NCBI GenBank assembly: GCA_002480735.1
Contig: DLCS01000224.1
Location: forward strand, 11,620 to 18,738
Direction of reading: 5' to 3'
Source of the DNA: Bacillaceae bacterium UBA7792
Lineage (GTDB): Bacteria > Bacillota > Bacilli > Bacillales > Cytobacillaceae
DNA length: 7,119 nt
A program made the position numbers and the translations under genes. Of this stretch, positions 1-6,240 are shown one piece after another. Position 1 is the first letter of the stretch. Each line of letters opens with the position of its first letter. The notes beneath the pieces are model-generated. The model did no database searches and was not told the DNA's origin. It worked only from the letters and a program-made list of their open reading frames with translations.

Positions 1-796
1 GGTTTGGATCAGTCCCAGTTCCATAGGCAATATTCATTTCGTCATCAATGCCCCTTATAGCTCTAGCAAGTGTCTTAACTGTATTACGAAGGGTGTCTTG
101 AATTAGAACCTGCACATTATTTGCAGCTGGACTGCCCAAAACTGTAACGAAGGTATATGTTATCATGCCAATCACTACATTGTTTCCATTTGCTATATTG
201 CTAAATGTAATGGCTGCTCTCCGGCTAATCATATCCGGTGCACTAGCTGTTTCTATTGGATGCAAATGGTTGAGTAGAATACCTGTCCGCCTATATAAAT
301 TTTCGCGGGTATCCTCAACCAAATTGTGTGTTGTATTTAGCAAATCATAGTTGTTGTTTAATAGATTGTAAGTGAGGTTGAGCAGATTATTTATTTCATC
401 AATATCCAGTTCAGCTAAAGCCGAAAGCACTTTATTTAACCATTCCTGTGCAGGAGGTTCTGGTGGTTCAACAATTCCATCCACAAGAGCATCCTCGACT
501 ATGGTTAGTATTCTTGCACTCTTTCCAACCACATCACCATAAGTAACCCTTATTTCAAGCCGACCAACACCAACAAATGATGTATCCGTTGCATTGGGCT
601 GCCATGTAAGGACACCATCAGCGTAGTTCGTGACTACCGGATATGCAACCCCATCAGGCCTTTTGTAAATCGCATTTAAGGAGGCACTTGGGTAGTTATT
701 TTCCAGTAGGCTTGATACATCAAACTCAATATTTCGGTAATTGTGTTCACCGCGTCGACCAATGAATACCGTTACCGCTTTTGTTAAGTCAATCAT
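1..796 (-). CDS. BppU-like phage tail/baseplate protein, 3' end cut by window edge
   Basis: A probable tail-tip or baseplate structural protein; only the first 265 codons are present and the frame stays open to the left edge. I translated it by hand from the ATG at 796-794 and found no stop. Residues 1-105 start MIDLTKAVTVFIGRRGE and contain NAIYKRPDGVAYPV and a VVGKSARILTIVEDAL segment, which resembles the N-terminal domain of BppU-type upper baseplate proteins in Gram-positive phages (family knowledge, no search run). A Pro/Glu hinge (PPEPPA, 111-116) leads to a heptad-patterned, Asn/Leu/Tyr-rich coiled-coil neck at about 132-170. Residues 194-250 look like a small beta module seen in many phage structural proteins (ITFSNIANGNNVVIG, then YTFV, then a Val/Ile strand and a short helix). 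The start overlaps the holin stop (ATGA) and has AGGTGAT at 808-802. It could instead be a receptor-binding fibre. Confidence 0.75.
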   Translation of the reverse strand, partial: MIDLTKAVTVFIGRRGEHNYRNIEFDVSSLLENNYPSASLNAIYKRPDGVAYPVVTNYADGVLTWQPNATDTSFVGVGRLEIRVTYGDVVGKSARILTIVEDALVDGIVEPPEPPAQEWLNKVLSALAELDIDEINNLLNLTYNLLNNNYDLLNTTHNLVEDTRENLYRRTGILLNHLHPIETASAPDMISRRAAITFSNIANGNNVVIGMITYTFVTVLGSPAANNVQVLIQDTLRNTVKTLARAIRGIDDEMNIAYGTGTDPN

Positions 797-1233
797 ATTT
801 CATCACCTGGCTTAGGAGGTTCCTCATCACGACCATGTAGTTGCTTAAGAACCGCCTTTAGTTTTTCTGGGATGGGTAGCCCAATATGACCTGCATTCTC
901 CAAAATGGATACACCCTCGTTACTTAGATAGAAAAAGATTACCGCTGTTCGCAAAGCGCTGCCATCGTATCCTGCACTCCCCAAAATTTGTGTATCAAGA
1001 ATATGAGCGATACCTACCATTACAAAGATGAGCACCTTTTTGAAAATTCCCTTGGCACCAATTTCGCTGGACAGCTTTTTATCTGTAATCGCACAAAGGA
1101 CACCTGTCAGATAATCAATAGCTACAAAAGTGACCAGTGTATATAGAAATCCGTCAAACCCGCCGAGAAACCATCCAAGAAAAGCACCAACAGCCGCAAA
1201 AGCTAACTGTATCCAATTCCAAATCTCTTTCAC
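793..1233 (-). CDS. Phage holin (TcdE / phage_holin_4 type)
   Basis: Small membrane protein that forms lesions in the host cytoplasmic membrane so that the endolysin can reach the wall. From the GTG at 1233 it has 146 residues, usual for the family. Hydrophobic segments lie at about 8-24, 27-49, 65-80 and 93-113. Family-like motifs are DYLTGVLCAI (40-49), the IGAKGIFKK segment (58-66) and FFYLSNEGVSILENAG (100-115), followed by a charged, Pro-rich cytoplasmic-type tail (GRDEEPPKPGDEI). An in-frame ATG at 1248 gives 151 residues, but no Shine-Dalgarno sequence precedes it; GGAGGTG at 1246-1240 is six bases before the GTG, and the resulting start (M)KEIWNWIQ looks typical. The gene follows a terminator and its TGA (795-793) overlaps the start of the next gene. 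No endolysin is in the window. TcdE-like members also export toxins, but nothing here suggests that. Confidence 0.9.
   Translation of the reverse strand: MKEIWNWIQLAFAAVGAFLGWFLGGFDGFLYTLVTFVAIDYLTGVLCAITDKKLSSEIGAKGIFKKVLIFVMVGIAHILDTQILGSAGYDGSALRTAVIFFYLSNEGVSILENAGHIGLPIPEKLKAVLKQLHGRDEEPPKPGDEI
802..808 (-). promoter_or_regulatory. Ribosome binding site of the left-edge tail gene, inside the holin gene
   Basis: AGGTGAT on the minus strand, 5 bases before the ATG at 796. It lies in the last codons of the holin (Pro-Gly-Asp of the C-terminal tail), so the holin message carries the start signal for the next gene. With the ATGA overlap this suggests translational coupling. Confidence 0.75.
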
Positions 1234-1239
1234 TGTAAA

Positions 1240-1246
1240 CACCTCC
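1240..1246 (-). promoter_or_regulatory. Ribosome binding site that fixes the holin start at GTG 1233
   Basis: GGAGGTG, a near-perfect match to the 16S tail, with a six-base spacer (TTTACA) before GTG at 1233. It lies inside the longest ORF, immediately after the upstream ATG (1248), whose own leader (TTAATGTA) has no purine-rich site. This argues against ATG 1248 as the main start. Confidence 0.8.
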
Positions 1247-1267
1247 ATTACATTAATTTGTGTATTT

Positions 1268-1298
1268 AAAAAAGCACCCCTGTAAAATACAAGAGTGC
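1268..1298 (-). terminator. Rho-independent terminator after the tail fibre gene
   Basis: On the minus strand, GCACTCTTGT pairs with ACAGGGGTGC across a short U-rich loop and runs straight into six T (1273-1268). All ten base pairs form in RNA, two of them as G-U wobbles. The same two positions are A-C mismatches in plus-strand RNA, so the hairpin is tuned to the minus strand. It lies 20 bases after the fibre stop codon and before the holin. Confidence 0.88.
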
Positions 1299-1317
1299 TG
1301 TTGCCGTATCACACACC

Positions 1318-3789
1318 TTACAGCATCAGTATAAGATCGTGGATTTGTTGCATCACATCCGCCTTTGGACGCCCTGTTCCAATAGGGAGCCATGTCACAG
1401 GTGGTATATCAAATGCTGCAGAAGAGTCAAAACCATTAACCACTGTAATGATAGTATCAATAGCCTTTCGGATTTCAGTAATGTGAAATGGCCATTTTTT
1501 AACTGTTGTTCTTCCCGCAATAATCTCTTCACTCCAAATTACAGGGGATAAGTTGTAATAACTTAGCACTATATTTAAAGCGGTTCGAAGCGTCTGAATA
1601 TGTGCTGCCTTTACGACAGTCTCATTTGCAGTAATCGTTTCAAAAGGTGGCGGTAATATAGTAAATGTCCTGACAACTTCTGTGCTTGCAGACTCAATAT
1701 CACTATCAAGACAGCGGAAGGTTACAGTATGGTTTCCTACTGCAAGCGGTTCCGCTTGGTACACCGTACTAACACCATTTCCCAGATAGCCACTCGTAGA
1801 AAATCTCTCAGGATTATCCACACTATTAACCCACTCACCTGAATCAATCTTTACTTCCACAATCTGTGTCTGACCGTCTGGTTCAGTGCCTGTAGTAATC
1901 ATAAAGCATGGTGTAGTGTTATAAGTAGACTTTCCGGTCATAGGACTGACGATGATCGGAGCAGCAGGCGGACTGTTTTTCTTTACCGTGTTACTAACCA
2001 CATGGCTTGAAACTGCATCAAGTGTATCTGTTACGCTTATTCGATAGCGGGTATACATTCCAGGTACCGGGGAAGCATTTACCTGATGGGTACCTGAAGT
2101 AGCACTTGAAATAATAGTAGTCAATGCTTCATATACCGACCAATTTATACCGTCTGCTGATGTAGCTTGTTGAATAACATATTGCTTGATGGCACTGGTT
2201 CCCTGTATCGTTCCGCTCCACATAAGAGTTACTGTATTCGTCTCATATATTGGCGGAGTAGCAGTGAAAGAAGTAGGCGGAATGGGCAGTGTATTTCTGC
2301 GGACAGTGTTGCTAGATATAGTCCAGTCAGAATAAAAACTCTCTCCAGCCGTACCACGTGTCCTAACTCTAAACCTACGGTAATAACCGCGAGTTGTCGG
2401 TGGGCTAACAACTACGCTGCCACTTGTTGTTGAGGTAACCGCTATTGTTAATGCTGTCCATGCTCCCCATGTGCTGTTATCTGCCGAGTCACTATATTGA
2501 ATCTCATAGGATGTGATGGTGTTGCCTGCTCCACTGGATGCACCACTCCATGAAAGAGTAACATTTCCTTCAGCTAAAGTTGAACTTACCGAGCAAGCAG
2601 TAGGTGCTCCACAAGCCGTGATATCACAGTAAATACTATTACTGATTTTTTCCGATGAGTAGACATCGAGATTATCTATCGTCCATACACCAAATTGAGT
2701 ATATGTTCCTGGAACTCGTGACACGTTAGGGTTATAACTACCTCCACTAGCCGATAGGGCCAATATGGTTAGAACATTCCATGAACTCCATGTACTGTTA
2801 TCCGTAGATGTTCGACTAGCAATCTGGTACCCCTTGATTGCACTCGTACTTCCAGAAGCTCCGCTCCAAGTAAGCGTAATTGTTTCATCACTATAATTGA
2901 TTGGAGTAGCAGTCACTGTAGTTGGTGGGCTAGGAACTGTGTTTCTGCGAACAGAGTTCGACGATACTCTCCAGCCTGAATAATAACTTGCTCCTGCTGT
3001 ACCTCGAGTTCGCACCCGAAACCTACGATAATTCCCCCGTGTTGATGGTGGTGCAACTGACAAGCTGCCACTAGTAGCCGTGGTGGTTACTGTAGTTAGT
3101 GCTGTCCACGATCCCCAATTCAAATTGTCAGCAGAATCACTATACTGTATCTCGTAGGAGGAGATGGCATTATTTGTACCACCGGAAGCACCACTCCATG
3201 ATAATGTAACATTGTCCTCCGAGAGGGTTGCACTCAATGAACAGGATGTCGGAGCACTACAAGCTGTGGTTCTTATTGCCCAGTTAATGGTTAACACTAT
3301 CTGGCTTAAATCATCTCTAGCTCGAAATCCCATATAGTTTAGTGTGCTGGAGCCAGCATCCATGAATAAACAATTACTAGCTCCACTACCGATGGAATCA
3401 ATGAGTGCGGTGGAAATTGCGATATCCTTTGTACCCTGTCCGGCAGAAACAGTATAGCTATATCCAGAAGTAACTTTCGTAGGTCTACTCCCGGATATGC
3501 TGGTACCCGAACTAGGAGATGGCAAACCATATGCATTTCCAGCATAAAGTGTTATCGTTCTGGCTGAACCCCAATCACCTGCAGCTATCCTAACAAGACG
3601 AATACTGGCAGAGGTAGGATAATAGTTTGCATAGGTATTTCGAATACTTGTAAGGTCAAATAACATGGCACCAACATTCTCATAATTATTGGCTGGGGCA
3701 TAAACCCCTTGTCGAACGTAGTCGGTTACACCCGCAATCCAACTGCCATTACGCCATGTACAAGCATTTATCGCTTGATAGGTTGCCAT
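1318..3789 (-). CDS. Fibronectin-like phage tail fibre
   Basis: An 823-residue, Ser/Thr-rich extracellular-type protein, likely a side or tip fibre involved in host-surface binding. Residues 1-175 form a beta-rich N-terminal domain (SIRLVRIAAGDWGSARTITLYAG, ending ...LSQIVLTINW) that may attach to the baseplate or bind carbohydrate. Residues 177-608 are four fibronectin type III/Ig-like units of 108 residues in A-B-A-B order. A units share TLSWSGAS, SYEIQYSDSADN and YRRFRVRTRGTAG. Residues about 609-712 are another Ig-like domain (PAAPIIVSPMTG ... GNHTVTFRCLDSD). Residues 713-823 are predicted helical, with HIQTLRTALN, HITEIRKAID and ADVMQQIHDL recurring about every 40 residues. GAGGTGA lies six bases before the ATG and overlaps the upstream stop. 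A terminator follows. No signal peptide is visible, as expected for a virion protein. The exact receptor cannot be told from the sequence. Confidence 0.88.
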   Translation of the reverse strand: MATYQAINACTWRNGSWIAGVTDYVRQGVYAPANNYENVGAMLFDLTSIRNTYANYYPTSASIRLVRIAAGDWGSARTITLYAGNAYGLPSPSSGTSISGSRPTKVTSGYSYTVSAGQGTKDIAISTALIDSIGSGASNCLFMDAGSSTLNYMGFRARDDLSQIVLTINWAIRTTACSAPTSCSLSATLSEDNVTLSWSGASGGTNNAISSYEIQYSDSADNLNWGSWTALTTVTTTATSGSLSVAPPSTRGNYRRFRVRTRGTAGASYYSGWRVSSNSVRRNTVPSPPTTVTATPINYSDETITLTWSGASGSTSAIKGYQIASRTSTDNSTWSSWNVLTILALSASGGSYNPNVSRVPGTYTQFGVWTIDNLDVYSSEKISNSIYCDITACGAPTACSVSSTLAEGNVTLSWSGASSGAGNTITSYEIQYSDSADNSTWGAWTALTIAVTSTTSGSVVVSPPTTRGYYRRFRVRTRGTAGESFYSDWTISSNTVRRNTLPIPPTSFTATPPIYETNTVTLMWSGTIQGTSAIKQYVIQQATSADGINWSVYEALTTIISSATSGTHQVNASPVPGMYTRYRISVTDTLDAVSSHVVSNTVKKNSPPAAPIIVSPMTGKSTYNTTPCFMITTGTEPDGQTQIVEVKIDSGEWVNSVDNPERFSTSGYLGNGVSTVYQAEPLAVGNHTVTFRCLDSDIESASTEVVRTFTILPPPFETITANETVVKAAHIQTLRTALNIVLSYYNLSPVIWSEEIIAGRTTVKKWPFHITEIRKAIDTIITVVNGFDSSAAFDIPPVTWLPIGTGRPKADVMQQIHDLILML
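1966..2613 (-). repeat. Second A-B super-repeat of the fibre gene (216 codons)
   Basis: Encodes residues 393-608: unit A2 (2613-2290) and unit B2 (2289-1966), in register with the first copy. The DNA copies have diverged but keep short exact matches, such as GCACCACTCCATGA on the plus strand in both A units. B1 and B2 are clearly less alike than A1 and A2. Confidence 0.82.
2614..3261 (-). repeat. First A-B super-repeat of the fibre gene (216 codons)
   Basis: Encodes residues 177-392: unit A1 (3261-2938) and unit B1 (2937-2614). Its start, CSAPTSCSL, matches CGAPTACSV exactly 216 residues later, and VPSPPTTVTATP matches LPIPPTSFTATP with the same offset. By hand alignment without gaps, A1 and A2 agree at about 78 of 108 residues. 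Confidence 0.85.
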
Positions 3790-3800
3790 AGAAATTCACC

Positions 3801-4304
3801 TCACTCGTAAACCGCCGATACCAATGAGTTCACTAACCCACAAAGGCTGGTGTTTAATCTGGTATCAGTAATGTTATTTGCTGCTATTGATGTAGCCGCA
3901 GCAGGTACAAGAACGTCTGCAATACCGAGTTCATACACATCGCTGGTTCTTGTTAAGTCTGGAGCCACTGGTGTAGCAGCTGGAGTCCCTGTAACAACTG
4001 CAAGCTGAATATTCCTGCTGATTTGGCTTAAGCGAACAACAATCCGGTCAATGCGTGGATTGCTACCGTGCGCTGTAGCGAGGGGCATATTTAACGCATC
4101 TGTATTCTCATATCTATATCCATTAATCCACGCACTTCCAGCCGCCACGCTTACTGCCAATCCCATCCCTGGTGATACCTGCAGATTTGTAGCTGTTTTA
4201 TAAAATATCCCGTTTGAAACAAGACTTCCAAAGTATGCTGCAAAATCCGTGGCATCATAGACTCTATCTCCATCGGATGAATTGAAAAATCCGCTTTTCT
4301 CCAT
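3801..4304 (-). CDS. Small phage baseplate/tail structural protein
   Basis: A 167-residue protein of a type common in phages of Bacilli and Clostridia, usually annotated only as a phage structural protein and thought to belong to the baseplate or fibre base (family recollection, not searched). Visible features are the N-terminal SGFFNSSDGDRVYDATDFAAYF, then an SNGIF segment, a beta-rich core with GSAWINGYRYENTD (76-89) and PRIDRIVVRLSQISRNIQ (103-120), and a C-terminal ITDTRLNTSLCGLV segment. In related proteins this whole block may be the N-terminal part of a larger fibre; here it stands alone. AGGAGGAA (4319-4312) precedes the ATG by seven bases. It lies between hub and fibre, with gaps of only 17 and 11 bases, so it is surely cotranscribed with them. 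An adaptor between hub and fibre is a fair inference. Confidence 0.8.
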   Translation of the reverse strand: MEKSGFFNSSDGDRVYDATDFAAYFGSLVSNGIFYKTATNLQVSPGMGLAVSVAAGSAWINGYRYENTDALNMPLATAHGSNPRIDRIVVRLSQISRNIQLAVVTGTPAATPVAPDLTRTSDVYELGIADVLVPAAATSIAANNITDTRLNTSLCGLVNSLVSAVYE

Positions 4305-4321
4305 ACAAAAATTCCTCCTTC

Positions 4322-6238
4322 CTAGATGGTTTTCGTATACTCGATAACCACGTAGCCCGTATAATCTGTCCGGTCAATACCAGGTTCAACAACGACATTT
4401 GTTTTATCCACATAAAGACCGATTTGTGAAGCGAAGTTGTTATACCGTGCAAGCGGTAGTGGCAAGAAGTTAGTGCCATTTGTTGCAAAGCCAGATAAAC
4501 TAACAACTGTACTTAGGTTTGCAATACCATGGGCTACGCTCCCAGGAGTAGCATTGGGAAGGGAGCCGAGGTTTACAACTTTTCGATATATTACCTTACC
4601 ATCTATCCATAGACGCCCTGTGTTTTGTTCTGTCATAGAGTAATCAGTAAACGCAGAGGAGATTTTAGTTGCTGTAATCGTTCGTTCTGCAATCTTTGTA
4701 CCAGTGACCGCTCCATTTGCAATCCGTGCTGTAGTTATTGGATCGTTATTAATATTTAACCAGTTCGCTTCACCAGACGGATTGTTAAACACAAAAACAG
4801 ATATCACATAAAACGTCATTGTATTGCGTGATATAAAAAATCCCATTGCCCGCTGATATCCGTTTCCCGTGTTATCCCCGCTATGCTTTACCAAAAAGAC
4901 ATGCCCGTCATCGCTTGGCTGATCACTGAATTTGTTGCCGCTCCACGAGGTGAAATAAAAGGCATCTCCAGGGCTCATATGGTGCAGGGCATACTGGCCG
5001 ATCGATATAGCTCCTTCTCCAACAATTACCTCAAGTGAGGGCAGTTTCCCAAACAGATTGTTGATACTATCGGTAACAGTATCTCCTTGGATATTGGGGT
5101 CAAGATCATGAATATCTCCAAGTGTTTCTGACACATTGCCTAATGCTTCTGCAATATCAGAGATGCCAGTTGGGGCAGATAATGCCGTTTTAACCTCACT
5201 CATATCAGAGCGAATTTTTTGAGCTATTGTTAGCTCGCTCTTTCCGAATACTACGCTGATGCTTTGACCGTCCGCGTCATAAGTCTCCTCCACTTCAGCG
5301 ATTCGTGTTGTCATAGATACACCCCATGCTTTGGAAATAACCTTAACAACCTGGCCAAGGTCAAAGTCTACCTTATAAGTCAGGTTGCCATGTGGGTTAA
5401 CTGATGTATCAAAGGAATATCGTATTACTTGCTCATTTAGCTTGCTCTGCCCACGAAAAATCAGCGTATTGATATAGTCCACTCCAAAATCTTCTGCCCG
5501 TAGGTCTTTAGCATCCACAAAAATCTCATGTCGAGTTTCTCCCGATCCACTTGTAATTGCTACAAATGTCCGCTCTGCACCTTCGCCCTCCCCACCAACA
5601 AGAGCAGTGTTAGCAAAATCTGCTGCACTTACTGTATAAACCTGCTCAGTTAGGTTCTCATACTCCTTAGAGAACACTGCCTGTGATTCAGTCCCCTTAT
5701 ACAGCATTATTGTAAAAACCCCTGTTTCAGGAGTAAAAATAGTCTTGATACCAACCTCCGAAACTTCACATAGTTCCGTCACTGCGTCCATCAAGTTGCG
5801 GTACGAAATCTGGGTGCTAATGGGTATATCCAGGCTTGGGGATGAAAAGGATATACCGCTGATCTTTCTTGCTACATCAGAAGGATTGATAAGGTTATTT
5901 TCTATAAGTTGCTCCACACAATCAGAAATGTCACCGGACAATTTCTCCGTTTGCCATACAATGCGTCTAGCAAGAAAGGACGTGGCAAAGCGACCACTTA
6001 CCGTAATAAATTCCTGATCCGTCTGAGACAAGGAAAGATGCTCAATAATCCCAGCTTCTTCATCATCGTTCTTCCAAATGATATTTCCTTCTTTTAGAAG
6101 TTCGGCATTCTCTTGTGTGGCGATGGCTTTTAGTTCAAATGAACCACACTGAGAATAACGCCGTGTCCATCGAAGATATTCGAAAGATTCCACGATGCCC
6201 ACAAGCTCCCGGTTTGTATTAAAGATATATAGTTCCAT
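4322..6238 (-). CDS. Gp37-like tail hub / tail-associated protein with C-terminal fibre module
   Basis: The hub protein at the tail end below Dit, of the Siphovirus ReqiPepy6 Gp37-like/prophage tail endopeptidase type. From the ATG at 6238 it has 638 residues. Residues 1-340 are the hub: MELYIFNTNRELVGIVESFE, SLRWTRRY-like YLRWTRRYSQCGSFEL (21-36), GIIEHLSLSQTD (63-74), SGRFATSFLARRI (81-93), and the closing strand DGQSISVVFGKSELT (323-337). A short linker with SNVSETLGDI-like heptads follows (about 345-380). Residues 400-500 are a beta domain of unknown role; 500-527 hold repeated units (ARIANGAVTGTKIAERTIT); 535-638 (GRLWIDGKVIYRKVVNLGSLPN, then AHGI) match a tail-fibre tip type. No peptidase motif could be identified. 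The longest ORF starts at GTG 6244, overlapping the Dit stop, but the ribosome binding site GGGGGTG fits ATG 6238 better. Confidence 0.88.
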   Translation of the reverse strand: MELYIFNTNRELVGIVESFEYLRWTRRYSQCGSFELKAIATQENAELLKEGNIIWKNDDEEAGIIEHLSLSQTDQEFITVSGRFATSFLARRIVWQTEKLSGDISDCVEQLIENNLINPSDVARKISGISFSSPSLDIPISTQISYRNLMDAVTELCEVSEVGIKTIFTPETGVFTIMLYKGTESQAVFSKEYENLTEQVYTVSAADFANTALVGGEGEGAERTFVAITSGSGETRHEIFVDAKDLRAEDFGVDYINTLIFRGQSKLNEQVIRYSFDTSVNPHGNLTYKVDFDLGQVVKVISKAWGVSMTTRIAEVEETYDADGQSISVVFGKSELTIAQKIRSDMSEVKTALSAPTGISDIAEALGNVSETLGDIHDLDPNIQGDTVTDSINNLFGKLPSLEVIVGEGAISIGQYALHHMSPGDAFYFTSWSGNKFSDQPSDDGHVFLVKHSGDNTGNGYQRAMGFFISRNTMTFYVISVFVFNNPSGEANWLNINNDPITTARIANGAVTGTKIAERTITATKISSAFTDYSMTEQNTGRLWIDGKVIYRKVVNLGSLPNATPGSVAHGIANLSTVVSLSGFATNGTNFLPLPLARYNNFASQIGLYVDKTNVVVEPGIDRTDYTGYVVIEYTKTI

Positions 6239-6240
6239 AC

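Noticed and set aside
1264..1292. Possible promoter for the holin on the minus strand: TTGTAT, 17 bases, TTAAAT.
   Set aside because: Only three and four of six bases match the two consensus boxes, and both lie within the terminator hairpin and its T tract, whose composition explains them.
1295..1551. Plus-strand open frames over the fibre gene end, and similar ones at 165-350, 2167-2433, 4437-4643, 5745-6097 and 6320-6604.
   Set aside because: They lie antisense to well-supported minus-strand genes, show no domain pattern and have no convincing ribosome binding sites; they are shadows.
2229..2411. Minus-strand frames inside the fibre gene (also 3339-3545) and the one at 4264-4506.
   Set aside because: Alternate frames within or across genes that are clear phage proteins; the translations look unlike real proteins.
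1318..3789. Diversity-generating retroelement target in the fibre.
   Set aside because: No reverse transcriptase, no template repeat and no C-type lectin-like variable end were seen; the internal repeats are ordinary domain duplication.
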